Assembly: GCF_030246865.1 (NCBI RefSeq)
Contig: NZ_CP126738.1
Coordinates: 248,001-312,000 of the forward strand
Source: Microbacterium sp. zg-B96
GTDB lineage: Bacteria; Actinomycetota; Actinomycetes; Actinomycetales; Microbacteriaceae
DNA: 64,000 bases
Reading direction: 5' to 3'
Part shown: positions 9,026 to 16,490 of the stretch, piece after piece
Layout of the letters: each line of letters begins with the position of its first letter
How positions within the stretch are numbered: the stretch's first letter is position 1
Notes under the pieces: generated by a model
Databases searched by the model: none
What the model saw: the letters and a program-made list of their open reading frames with translations, nothing else
What the model was told of the DNA's origin: nothing
Translations under genes and position numbers: made by a program

Positions 9026-9840
9026 ACATCGACTTCGCAGAAGTGGAGCACCAGGTGCCGGGGCTGCGTTTCTCGGCGCTCGCCGTCGACCTCGACGACG
9101 ACACCGTGGTGTTCGCCCATCAGCCCGACCTGGTGCTGAGCACCGCGAGCATCGGCAAGATCTTCCTGCTGCACCGGCTGCTGACCGAGGTCGATCGGGG
9201 CGAGCGCTCCCTCGAGGACACCGTGACGCGGCGCCCCGTGGAGTACATCGAGGACTCCGGGCTGTGGTACCTGCTGCAGGCCGACACCCTGTCGCTCTAC
9301 GACGTCGCGGCCCTGATCGGTGCGGTCAGCGACAACGCCGCGACCAATACCCTCTGCCGGGTGATCGGGCTGCCCGTCGTTCAGGAGCACACCCGCGAGC
9401 TCGGCTACCGGGACTCCGGCCTCGACGACATCGTGCGGTGGCCGCGTCCGGCGGGCGCTCCGCCGCGGCTGTCGCACGCCACCGCAACGGAACTCGTGCG
9501 GTTCGTGCGGCGCACCGTGCTCGCCGAGGACCTGACGCCCGCGTCGGCGGGCACGCTGCAGCGCTGGCTCGGGGCGGGCATGGATCTGTCGATGGTGGCA
9601 TCCGGGTTCCACCTCGACCCGCTCGCCCACTACGACTATGACCGCGACGTCTGGCTGTGGAACAAGACCGGCACCAACTCGTCGGTGCGCGCCGACATCG
9701 GCCTGGTGATGTCGCCGACGCGGCGCATCGCGTACGCGGTGGTGGCCAACTGGACGCGCGGCGCCGACGAGCGCGAACCGGCGATGGATGCCATGCGGCG
9801 GGCCGGCGATGTGATGCGCAGCCGGCTGGCCGAGGGCTGA
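9022..9840 (+). CDS. Class A beta-lactamase-fold serine hydrolase, no signal peptide (copy 2)
   Basis: 272 residues, paralogous to the preceding gene along its whole length. Its motifs are S43-I-G-K46, S103-D-N105 and K215-T-G217. Like its neighbour it has no signal peptide. The ATG overlaps the upstream stop by 4 bases, making this the last gene of the peptide operon. The two copies have diverged clearly, so they may act on different substrates or form a heteromer. That is inference; the sequence shows only the shared fold and intact catalytic motifs. Confidence 0.82.
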   Translation: MNIDFAEVEHQVPGLRFSALAVDLDDDTVVFAHQPDLVLSTASIGKIFLLHRLLTEVDRGERSLEDTVTRRPVEYIEDSGLWYLLQADTLSLYDVAALIGAVSDNAATNTLCRVIGLPVVQEHTRELGYRDSGLDDIVRWPRPAGAPPRLSHATATELVRFVRRTVLAEDLTPASAGTLQRWLGAGMDLSMVASGFHLDPLAHYDYDRDVWLWNKTGTNSSVRADIGLVMSPTRRIAYAVVANWTRGADEREPAMDAMRRAGDVMRSRLAEG

Positions 9841-9873
9841 GCGGCCCGCGCCGGGGCGTTGCGGGGCCGCCGG

Positions 9874-9900
9874 TAGACTCGAGGGCGACTTTCCAAGGAG
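9874..9900 (+). promoter_or_regulatory. Candidate -10 box and ribosome binding site of lysS
   Basis: TAGACT at 9874-9879 is a good -10 hexamer. AAGGAG at 9895-9900 is a strong Shine-Dalgarno 6 bases before the GTG at 9907. The leader would be about 20 nt, in contrast to the leaderless genes further on. Confidence 0.5.
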
Positions 9901-9906
9901 CCCCAC

Positions 9907-11433
9907 GTGACTGAGCAGCACCCGTCGACGCCCCCCGAGCCGTCTTCCGAAGAGGACGTTTTCGAGCAGAAGGCCGTGCGGCTGGCCAAGCGCGAACGCC
10001 TGATCGCCGAGCGAACGGATGCCGGTGGCGGCGCCTACCCGGTGTCGGTGCCGGTCACCGACACGATCCCGGAGCTGCGCGAGCGGTTCGCGGACCTCGA
10101 GGCGGGCGACGAGACCGGCGTGACCGCCGGTGTCGCCGGGCGCGTGGTGTTCAGCCGCAACACCGGGAAGCTCTGCTTCGCGTCGCTGCAGGCCGGCGAC
10201 GGCAGCCGCATTCAGGCGATGGTGTCCCTCGCCGAGGTGGGCGAGCAGTCGTTGCAGGACTGGAAGGACCTCGTCGACCTCGGTGACCACGTCTTCGTCA
10301 GCGGTCAGGTCATCTCCAGCCGCCGCGGCGAGCTGTCGATCATGGTGCGCGAGTGGACGATCGCCGCCAAGGCGCTGCTGCCGCTGCCCAACCTCTACAC
10401 CGAGCTGAGCGAGGAGAGCCGCGTTCGCTCGCGCTACCTCGACCTCATCGCGCGCGACCAGGCGCGAGACGCGGTGCTGGCGCGCGCGAAGGTCAACGCG
10501 AGCCTGCGCCGCACGTTCACCGACCACGGGTTCATCGAGGTGGAGACCCCCATGCTGCAGGTGCAGCACGGCGGGGCCGCCGCTCGCCCGTTCGTCACGC
10601 ACTCGAACGCGTTCGACACCGACCTGTACCTGCGCATCGCGCCGGAGCTGTTCCTCAAGCGGGCCGTCGTGGGCGGCATCGACCGGGTGTTCGAGATCAA
10701 CCGCAACTTCCGCAACGAGGGCGCCGACTCCACCCACAGTCCCGAGTTCGCCATGCTCGAGGCCTACCAGGCCTACAGCGACTACAACGGCATCGCCGAC
10801 CTGACGCAGGAGCTCGTGCAGAACGCCGCGATCGCCGTCACCGGCGGCACGACCGTGACCTGGGCCGACGGCACCGAGTACGACCTCGGCGGCCAGTGGG
10901 ATCGCATCTCGATGTACGAGTCGCTGTCGGCGGCATCCGGACGCACGATCACCCCGCAAACCCCGCTGGACGAGCTCACGGCGTTCGCCGCCGAGGTGGG
11001 CGTGGAGGTGCCGGCGAAGATTGCGACGCCCGGCAAGTTCGTCGAGGAGCTGTGGGAGCACTTCGTCAAGCGTGACCTCACCCGCCCCACGTTCGTCATG
11101 GACTTTCCGCTGGACACCAGCCCGCTGGTGCGCGAGCACCGGTCGATTCCCGGTGTCGTGGAGAAGTGGGACCTGTACATCCGCGGCTTCGAGCTGGCCA
11201 CCGGATACTCCGAGCTGGTGGATCCCGTCATCCAGCGGGAGCGTTTCGTGGAGCAGACGAAGCTCGCCGCCCGCGGCGACGACGAGGCGATGCGCGTGGA
11301 CGAGGAGTTCCTGCGCGCGCTCGAGCACGCCATGCCCCCCACCGGCGGCATGGGCATGGGCATCGACCGGCTCATGATGGCCATCACGGGGCTCGGCATC
11401 CGCGAGACGATCCTCTTCCCGCTGGTCAAGTAA
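9907..11433 (+). CDS. lysS: Lysine--tRNA ligase, class II
   Basis: 508 residues, the normal length for bacterial class II LysRS. It charges tRNA-Lys with lysine in the cytoplasm. The N-terminal OB-fold that binds the anticodon covers about residues 70-180. The catalytic domain has motif 2 around NRNFRNEGADSTHSPEF and motif 3 at the C-terminus (GMGMGIDRLMM, then GIRETILFPLVK). The GTG start is supported by AAGGAG six bases upstream. It is a stand-alone gene with its own promoter; the next gene is convergent 36 bases away. Core housekeeping gene. Confidence 0.97.
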   Translation: MTEQHPSTPPEPSSEEDVFEQKAVRLAKRERLIAERTDAGGGAYPVSVPVTDTIPELRERFADLEAGDETGVTAGVAGRVVFSRNTGKLCFASLQAGDGSRIQAMVSLAEVGEQSLQDWKDLVDLGDHVFVSGQVISSRRGELSIMVREWTIAAKALLPLPNLYTELSEESRVRSRYLDLIARDQARDAVLARAKVNASLRRTFTDHGFIEVETPMLQVQHGGAAARPFVTHSNAFDTDLYLRIAPELFLKRAVVGGIDRVFEINRNFRNEGADSTHSPEFAMLEAYQAYSDYNGIADLTQELVQNAAIAVTGGTTVTWADGTEYDLGGQWDRISMYESLSAASGRTITPQTPLDELTAFAAEVGVEVPAKIATPGKFVEELWEHFVKRDLTRPTFVMDFPLDTSPLVREHRSIPGVVEKWDLYIRGFELATGYSELVDPVIQRERFVEQTKLAARGDDEAMRVDEEFLRALEHAMPPTGGMGMGIDRLMMAITGLGIRETILFPLVK

Positions 11434-11469
11434 CGCCGGGGCGCGTCGCGGCGTCACCGGCGGGCGGGG

Positions 11470-12600
11470 TCAGCTGCGGCGGAAGGCCCAGTCGGGCAGG
11501 TGACCGGCTGCCACGAACGACAGCACGATTTCGCTGAGTCCGTGCTCGGGTTCGATCTGCACCGCGAGCCGTGCGTAGCGTTCGGCGTGGGTCGAGCGCC
11601 CCAGCGCCCATGACAGCCACGCGCACGTCGCGAGCGCGCCGGGGCGCAGCGGCGTCGGCGCGAGCGCGGCGGCGTGCCGGGCCACCGCGAGGGCGCGGCC
11701 GAGCCGGTCCGGGTCGGGGCGCGGGCCCTCGCCCCACATCGTCATCGCGAGGTCCGGCGGATACTCGGCGCCTTCCTCCCAGCGGCGCTGCGCCTCCAAC
11801 GCCTGGATGCCGCGTTCGGCGTCCGCGCTCCACTGCACGAGGGCAACGTCCCGCAGCGCCGGCCGAGACAGACACCACAGCAGCAGCGCGGCGTCGTACG
11901 GCGCGAGCGCGGCGGCATCCACCTCGAGCGTCTGCTCGAAGAACTCGACCACGTCGTCGAGTCGGCACGCGGCCACGAGTGCCGCCGGGTCGATGCGGGT
12001 GCCGTCGTTGTCTTCCGGTGATTCATCCGGCGCCTCGTCGCGGTCGCCGCAGAGCGTGGTCAGCGCGCTGCGCAGCGAGCGGAGGGCGGCGGCCGCCGCC
12101 TCGGCGCGGCCGGGATCGAGCGGTGGGAGCACCGCGCCGGAAGCCTGGTCGCCGGAGGCGATCTGCACGGTCGCCGGCGGCGGCAGGCTCAGCGCGGTCA
12201 GCGGGCGTCCGCCGGGCGGGAGTTGGGTATCGAAGTGAGAACCCCAGCCGTCGCAGCCGACCGTCAGCGCATCGGTCAGGTGCACCCCGCACGCCTCGGC
12301 GGCCCGTCGCAGGCTCCGCGCGAGTGCGGCGCCGGGGAGACCCTCGCCGCACGACTGGTCGGTGAACACCGCCGCCGCCAGCGCATCGGCATCCGGCAGT
12401 CGGCACACCATGCCCAGGCACGTCGCCGCGAACGCGTCGAGGTCGGCGCCGGAGTGCGGCAGGTCCAGGCGCATCGCGCCGATGCTGCGCCCGCGGTGAA
12501 ACGGCACCAGCACGAGGCTGCGGGTCGGGGTGAAACCGAGCACGGCGGGAACGAGCGAGAGGAAGTGCGCGGCATCCGCGGCTTTGACGATCGTGGTCAT
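11470..12600 (-). CDS. DUF4192 family protein
   Basis: 376 residues. The N-terminus (KAADAAHFLSLVPAVLGFTP) is the characteristic opening of DUF4192, an actinobacterial family of unknown function. Further family-like features are SLVLVPFHRG and a Cys-containing GCDGWGSHF. The C-terminal third is Ala-rich and helical, including an LSWALGRSTHAERYARLA repeat-like segment. No membrane helix or signal peptide. The ATG at 12600 is chosen because the conserved N-terminus begins there, although the frame stays open upstream. CACGCT lies 6 nt before the start, similar to the leaderless promoters elsewhere in the window. Confidence 0.75.
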   Translation of the reverse strand: MTTIVKAADAAHFLSLVPAVLGFTPTRSLVLVPFHRGRSIGAMRLDLPHSGADLDAFAATCLGMVCRLPDADALAAAVFTDQSCGEGLPGAALARSLRRAAEACGVHLTDALTVGCDGWGSHFDTQLPPGGRPLTALSLPPPATVQIASGDQASGAVLPPLDPGRAEAAAAALRSLRSALTTLCGDRDEAPDESPEDNDGTRIDPAALVAACRLDDVVEFFEQTLEVDAAALAPYDAALLLWCLSRPALRDVALVQWSADAERGIQALEAQRRWEEGAEYPPDLAMTMWGEGPRPDPDRLGRALAVARHAAALAPTPLRPGALATCAWLSWALGRSTHAERYARLAVQIEPEHGLSEIVLSFVAAGHLPDWAFRRS

Positions 12601-12708
12601 GCGCTCAGCGTGCTCGCGCCGATGCACCGGCGAGCGGCCCGATGCCGCCAATTCGGGATGAATCAGCCGGATTGCCACCGGTGCAGGAGGCGTCGCCGGC
12701 GGACCACG

Positions 12709-12714
12709 TACGAT
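12709..12714 (+). promoter_or_regulatory. Leaderless promoter (-10 TACGAT)
   Basis: TACGAT ends exactly 6 nt before the ATG at 12721, so transcription would begin at or next to the start codon. Confidence 0.5.
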
Positions 12715-12720
12715 GGGGAC

Positions 12721-12924
12721 ATGGATAGCATGTGGGCCGCCGTTGCATGGGCGCTGCTGCCCACCCTGGTCGTCTCGCTCGCGTTCTGGTTCATCCTCCG
12801 CGGCATCCTGCGGATGGATCGCACCGAGCGCCGTGTGCACGCCCGCATCGAGGCCGAGGAACGTGCCAAGCGCGGCATGCCCCCTGCCGCCGCCGACGTG
12901 GGAGTGCCCCGCAGCGCCGGATGA
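12721..12924 (+). CDS. Small single-pass membrane protein, function unknown
   Basis: 67 residues. One hydrophobic helix (about residues 4-27, AWALLPTLVVSLAFWFILRG) is followed by a strongly charged, Arg/Glu-rich cytoplasmic tail (RMDRTERRVHARIEAEERAK). Such short basic-tailed proteins are common in actinobacteria and are uncharacterised. TACGAT 6 nt upstream suggests a leaderless message. An alternative ATG lies at 12730. It sits just before cardiolipin synthase on the same strand, with the cls promoter in between, so a link to the membrane is possible but not shown. Confidence 0.7.
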   Translation: MDSMWAAVAWALLPTLVVSLAFWFILRGILRMDRTERRVHARIEAEERAKRGMPPAAADVGVPRSAG

Positions 12925-12949
12925 GCGCCACCCTCGCTACGCTGACGAA

Positions 12950-12973
12950 GTGACGAGCGAGGGGGGAAAGTGA
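12950..12973 (+). CDS. Seven-codon leaderless leader ORF coupled to cardiolipin synthase
   Basis: GTG at 12950 opens the frame V-T-S-E-G-G-K-stop. Its TGA (12971-12973) overlaps the cls GTG (12970). TACGCT at 12938-12943 lies exactly 6 nt before the GTG, the same spacing as the leaderless promoters of this window. The tiny frame also contains the GAGGGGGGAA Shine-Dalgarno of cls. It may be a leader peptide that couples translation initiation of cls; alternatively it is a chance frame and cls simply has a 20-30 nt leader. Confidence 0.4.
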   Translation: MTSEGGK

Positions 12974-14436
12974 TCAGCATCACTTTCGACTGGACATGGT
13001 GGGTCATCCTCGCCTTCGTCGTCGACATCATCGTGCGCATCACGGCGATCATCGTCATTCCCCGCAATCGGCGTCCGACGGCCGCGATGGCCTGGCTGCT
13101 GGCGATCTACTTCATCCCCTTCGTGGGCGTCTTCCTCTTCCTGCTGATCGGGAACCCGCGGCTGCCGCGCAAGCGACGCCGCAAGCAGGACCAGATCAAC
13201 GCGTACATCCACGAGACCAGCGAGCACCTCGATTTCGGCACGCTGCGCCCGCATGCCCCGGAGTGGTTCACCTCCACGGTGACCCTCAACCGCAACCTCG
13301 GTGCCATGCCGCTGGCGGGTGACAACTCCGCGCACCTGATCGCGGACTACCGCACCGCGCTGGACGAGCAGGCCGACGCGATCCGCGCCGCCGAGCGCTA
13401 CGTGCACGTGGAGTTCTACATCCTGCAGACGGACGCCACCACGGACAACTTCTTCCGCGCGCTCGAGGAGGTGTGCGCCCGCGGCGTGACGGTGCGGGTG
13501 CTGATGGACCACTGGGCCAACCGCGGCAAGCCCTTCTACAAACAGACGCTGCGCCGGCTCACCGCCATGGGCGCGCACTGGGAGCTCATGCTCCCGGTGC
13601 AGCCGTTCAAGGGCAAATACCAGCGGCCCGACCTGCGCAACCACCGCAAGCTGCTCGTGGTTGACGGCCGGGTCGCCTACATGGGGTCGCAGAACATCAC
13701 CGATTCCACCTACAACCTGCGCCGCAACATCCGCCGCGGCCTGCGCTGGGTCGACCTCATGATGCGCGTGGAAGGCCCCGTTGTGGCATCCATCAACGCG
13801 GTGTTCCTGTCCGACTGGTTCAGTGAGACCGACGAGATACTCACCGATGAGATCGACCTGTTCTCGGTACAGTCCGCCCCGGGCGATCTGGACTGCCAGA
13901 TCATCCCGTCGGGTCCCGGTTTCGAGTTCGAGAACAACCTCAAGCTGTTCCTGAGCCTGATGTATGCCGCGCAGCGCAAGCTGATCATCGTGAGCCCGTA
14001 CTTCGTGCCCGACGAATCGATGCTGCTGGCGATCACGACCGCCTGCCAGCGCGGCGTCGACGTGCAGCTGTTCGTTTCGGAGGAGGGCGACCAGGCCATC
14101 GTCTACCACGCGCAGCGCAGTTACTACGAGGCGTTGCTGCGTGCCGGGGTGCGCATCTGGATGTACCGCAAGCCCTACATCCTGCACTCCAAGTCGATGA
14201 CCGTCGACGACGAGGTGGGGGTCATCGGGTCGAGCAACATGGACATGCGCTCGTTCGGTCTGAACCTGGAGGTCTCCATGCTCGTGCGCGGCGAGGAATA
14301 CGTCCGCGAGATGCGCGATGTCGAGCAGATGTACCGCGAGCTCAGCCGCGAGCTCACGCTCGAGGAGTGGGAGCAGCAGCCGCTGCGCTCGACGGTGCTG
14401 GACAACCTCGCGCGGCTCACCTCGGCGCTGCAATGA
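12970..14436 (+). CDS. cls: Cardiolipin synthase
   Basis: 488 residues. It joins two phosphatidyl groups (or phosphatidylglycerol with CDP-diacylglycerol) to make cardiolipin in the membrane. Two N-terminal membrane helices (about residues 6-28 and 36-58) are followed by two phospholipase-D motifs: HRKLLVVDGRVAYMGSQN and HSKSMTVDDEVGVIGSSN. The GTG start follows GAGGGGGGAA. The linker after the helices is Arg/Lys rich. Full length for the family. Translation may be coupled to the leader frame at 12950. Two HKD motifs set it apart from the CDP-alcohol phosphotransferase type found in some actinobacteria. Confidence 0.93.
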   Translation: MISITFDWTWWVILAFVVDIIVRITAIIVIPRNRRPTAAMAWLLAIYFIPFVGVFLFLLIGNPRLPRKRRRKQDQINAYIHETSEHLDFGTLRPHAPEWFTSTVTLNRNLGAMPLAGDNSAHLIADYRTALDEQADAIRAAERYVHVEFYILQTDATTDNFFRALEEVCARGVTVRVLMDHWANRGKPFYKQTLRRLTAMGAHWELMLPVQPFKGKYQRPDLRNHRKLLVVDGRVAYMGSQNITDSTYNLRRNIRRGLRWVDLMMRVEGPVVASINAVFLSDWFSETDEILTDEIDLFSVQSAPGDLDCQIIPSGPGFEFENNLKLFLSLMYAAQRKLIIVSPYFVPDESMLLAITTACQRGVDVQLFVSEEGDQAIVYHAQRSYYEALLRAGVRIWMYRKPYILHSKSMTVDDEVGVIGSSNMDMRSFGLNLEVSMLVRGEEYVREMRDVEQMYRELSRELTLEEWEQQPLRSTVLDNLARLTSALQ

Positions 14437-14498
14437 GTGTTACCACGTCGTGACCGATCTTTCCTGCGTCGTTCAGCCGGAGCCGTCAAGATGGAGCG

Positions 14499-15239
14499 AT
14501 GACCCCTCGCTCCTCTTCGCTCCTCGCCGCCGCGGGTCTCGCGGTGCTGCTGGTCGGCTCGCTCTCGGCGTGCGCGACGACTTCGCCTGAGCCCGGTTCG
14601 ACCGGTGACAGCGACTCCGGTGCCGGTGCGGTGACCGAGGCCGAGGTGGATGCCGCCTGGCTCGACGCCGGGCGCATGATCGGCATCGTCACGCAGGGAT
14701 CGTCGACGTGCGTGCCGATCGCGGATGCCGCGACGGTATCGTCTGCCGGCGTGCTCGAGGTGACCCTGGTGGACCCGCCGGATGACGCCGTCTGCACGGC
14801 TGACATGGCCCCACGGGTGACGGTGGTCGCCGTCCCCGAGGGCGTCGACCCGTCGCAGGACCTGGAGATCACGGTGACCGGCGACGGCTACCGGGGCGAC
14901 ACCGACCTCGACGGCATGGTGGGGGCGACCCCGCCGTCGGGCGAGACGGACTACCTCCCCAGCGCCGGCTGGGTGGACGACGACGCCTTCGTGATCCTTA
15001 CGTGGGGCTCATCGACGTGCGTGCCGTCGATCGAGGGCATTGAGGTGACGGCGCCCGACGCGGTCATGGTCACCTTCGCCGAGCCCGAGGCCGACCAGAT
15101 GTGCACGATGGATATGGCTCCGCGCGCGGTGCTCGCCGTCGCCGGCGAGGACCTCGAGGACGACGCACCGGTGACCCTGACCCTCACCGGCGGCGGGCCC
15201 GCGTTCGAGACCCCGGTGACCACGACGATCCTCGGCTGA
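14499..15239 (+). CDS. Secreted lipoprotein with two tandem repeats
   Basis: 246 residues. A lipoprotein signal ends at LSAC with lipidated C25, followed by a Ser/Glu-rich linker. The mature part is a tandem duplication. Unit 1 (about 54-128) and unit 2 (about 157-236) share GSSTCVP, then a PxxxxxCTxDMAPR motif, then an acidic beta-rich end. Each unit has two Cys that could pair. Function unknown; it is probably a small surface beta-sandwich. CAAGAT 6 nt before the ATG suggests a leaderless transcript. No partner gene is close: cls is upstream and the XRE/DUF2975 pair is convergent. Confidence 0.75.
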   Translation: MTPRSSSLLAAAGLAVLLVGSLSACATTSPEPGSTGDSDSGAGAVTEAEVDAAWLDAGRMIGIVTQGSSTCVPIADAATVSSAGVLEVTLVDPPDDAVCTADMAPRVTVVAVPEGVDPSQDLEITVTGDGYRGDTDLDGMVGATPPSGETDYLPSAGWVDDDAFVILTWGSSTCVPSIEGIEVTAPDAVMVTFAEPEADQMCTMDMAPRAVLAVAGEDLEDDAPVTLTLTGGGPAFETPVTTTILG

Positions 15240-15251
15240 CCGCGGGGGCGG

Positions 15252-15297
15252 GGCCGCGGGCCGCGCCGGCCCGCGCCGCGCCCGGGGCCCCGCGGCC
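15252..15297 (+). terminator. GC-rich stem after the lipoprotein gene
   Basis: GGCCGCGG (15252-15259) pairs with CCGCGGCC (15290-15297) around a GC-rich interior that can fold further. There is no T run, so it is at best an atypical terminator. Confidence 0.35.
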
Positions 15298-15375
15298 GGA
15301 TGCCCAACGCCTCGGTGGTCGCGTTCGGCCCTTCCCGAGGGCGGTGAGGGTCCTTTTGCGACGACCGAGCGGGGT

Positions 15376-15420
15376 GTGGTGCCTGCGCCTGTGGTGCCGG
15401 CGCCTGTGGTGCCGGCGCCG
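15376..15420. repeat. Three tandem 15-bp units
   Basis: GTGGTGCCTGCGCCT, GTGGTGCCGGCGCCT and GTGGTGCCGGCGCCG follow each other without gaps. A frame across them would read as VPAPV-type repeats but has no start context or family. Besides this the 15240-15447 gap shows only the stem at 15252. Confidence 0.6.
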
Positions 15421-15447
15421 GCGTGCGCGCGCGGCGCCGGAGCGGGG

Positions 15448-15684
15448 TCAGCGGGGGTCGGAGCGCACCAGCAGGTCCCCGACCTCGCAATCGAGGGCCC
15501 GGCACACCGCGGAGAGCGTCGAGTACCGGATCGCGCGAGCGCGGTCGTTCTTCAGCACCGACAGGTTCACCACCGACACCCCCACCAGCTCCGACAGCCG
15601 CGCCAGGGTCATCCCGCGCTCGGCGAGCAGCTCGTCCAGCCGGCAGTGGATGCCGCTGGGGCCGTCGTCCTCCGCGGGGCTCAT
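15448..15684 (-). CDS. Small XRE-type helix-turn-helix regulator
   Basis: 78 residues, almost all helix-turn-helix: LDELLAERGMTLARLSELVG, then SVVNLSVLKNDRARAIRYST with AIRYSTL after the recognition helix. This is the YozG-like Cro/CI group that is commonly encoded directly after a DUF2975 membrane protein. The ATG at 15684 overlaps the stop of the DUF2975 gene by 4 bases, so the two are coupled. It probably represses its own operon at the inverted repeats at 16317-16356. Confidence 0.85.
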   Translation of the reverse strand: MSPAEDDGPSGIHCRLDELLAERGMTLARLSELVGVSVVNLSVLKNDRARAIRYSTLSAVCRALDCEVGDLLVRSDPR

Positions 15685-16301
15685 ACCAGCCCCTCGGTCT
15701 CGCGCTGCAGCCGGTCGCCGACGGCGAAGACGGTGGATGCCAGCCCCGCCACGAACGCCAGCATCAGCAGGGTGCTGAGATCCACCGTCATGAGGACGTT
15801 GTCGAAGGTGCGCTCCGACAGCGCGGCGAACGCCCCGTTGGCGGCCATGTTCCCGAAGAACGGATACACCGCTGCGCCCAGCAGCGCGGTGATCCCCGCC
15901 ACCGTCACCAGCCGCGTGTTCACGCGGCTGAACACCCGCTCGCGCAGCACGCCACGCGCCAGCAGCAGCAGGCACGCCACGACGGTCACGACCGTGAGCA
16001 CCATCAGCACCTGCTGGATGACGATCGCGCCGACGGATGCCGCCGGCAGGTTGTCCACGGTGAGCACCGCCGTGTCCAGGCCCACCGGGACGTCCGCGCC
16101 GTCGACGCCGATCGGCGCGAGAGCGGGGGTGCCCGCGAACTCCGCGAACACCTCGATCGCGCGTCCCGACAGCACCTCGACGATCCGCACCACCGCGGCG
16201 ATGACAGAGCCTACGGCCAGCGCGAGGCCGGCGATCATCAGTGCCATCAGGGCCCAGCGGTCACCCTTCGACACGACGGGCCGGGTGGATGCAGTGCGCA
16301 T
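15681..16301 (-). CDS. DUF2975 membrane protein
   Basis: 206 residues with four predicted membrane helices (about 17-42, 95-117, 128-150 and 173-193). An extracytoplasmic loop between helices 1 and 2 reads like a small beta domain. DUF2975 proteins are of unknown function and nearly always travel with a small XRE regulator, as here. GGAGGAG lies 6 bases before the ATG. The upstream region has repeated AACGA/TCGTT elements. The regulator-membrane pairing suggests a membrane-state or stress response, but no ligand is known. Confidence 0.8.
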   Translation of the reverse strand: MRTASTRPVVSKGDRWALMALMIAGLALAVGSVIAAVVRIVEVLSGRAIEVFAEFAGTPALAPIGVDGADVPVGLDTAVLTVDNLPAASVGAIVIQQVLMVLTVVTVVACLLLLARGVLRERVFSRVNTRLVTVAGITALLGAAVYPFFGNMAANGAFAALSERTFDNVLMTVDLSTLLMLAFVAGLASTVFAVGDRLQRETEGLV

Positions 16302-16316
16302 GAAACTCCTCCGTAT

Positions 16317-16356
16317 AACGAATATCGTTGTTATCGACAGTCGTTAACATAACGAC
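16317..16356. promoter_or_regulatory. Inverted-repeat operator region between the DUF2975 operon and clpC
   Basis: AACGA/TCGTT arms flank ATA at 16317-16329, and a perfect 7-bp inverted repeat GTCGTTA/TAACGAC with spacer ACA lies at 16340-16356. These AT-rich elements stand out from the surrounding GC-rich DNA and lie just upstream of the DUF2975 start. They are likely targets of the neighbouring XRE regulator. Confidence 0.5.
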
Positions 16357-16456
16357 TACCGATGCACACTTCAACACCGACCCCAGAACCGGTCCGGCAT
16401 CCGCCCGTGGCGAACAACGGGCATAACGCCCTGCTTCGGTCGTTACCCTTTTGCGT

Positions 16457-16477
16457 AAGCGCCAGAACTGTGCGCTT
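16457..16477 (+). promoter_or_regulatory. Inverted repeat in the clpC leader
   Basis: AAGCGC (16457-16462) and GCGCTT (16472-16477) are separated by 9 nt and end directly before the GAAGGAG ribosome binding site. It could be an operator for a Clp-gene activator or a small RNA hairpin. It does not match a CIRCE element. Confidence 0.3.
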
Positions 16478-16490
16478 GAAGGAGTCGACG

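Noticed and set aside
8189..9840. Antibiotic-resistance beta-lactamases
   Set aside because: The motifs fit the fold, but both proteins lack a signal peptide and sit in a peptide-uptake operon, so a classical resistance role is not supported.
8860..11457. Very long open frame on the minus strand opposite the second beta-lactamase-fold gene and lysS
   Set aside because: It is a by-product of GC-rich third positions in the plus-strand genes; its translation is low-complexity Arg/Gly/His with no family motif, while lysS is unmistakable.
15376..15447. Coding start over the 15-bp repeats (VPAPV-like)
   Set aside because: No ribosome binding site or -10 hexamer, and it would run opposite to the XRE/DUF2975 genes.
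16441..16490. CIRCE-type heat-shock operator before clpC
   Set aside because: Only a 6-bp AAGCGC/GCGCTT repeat is present; the CIRCE sequence and spacing are absent.
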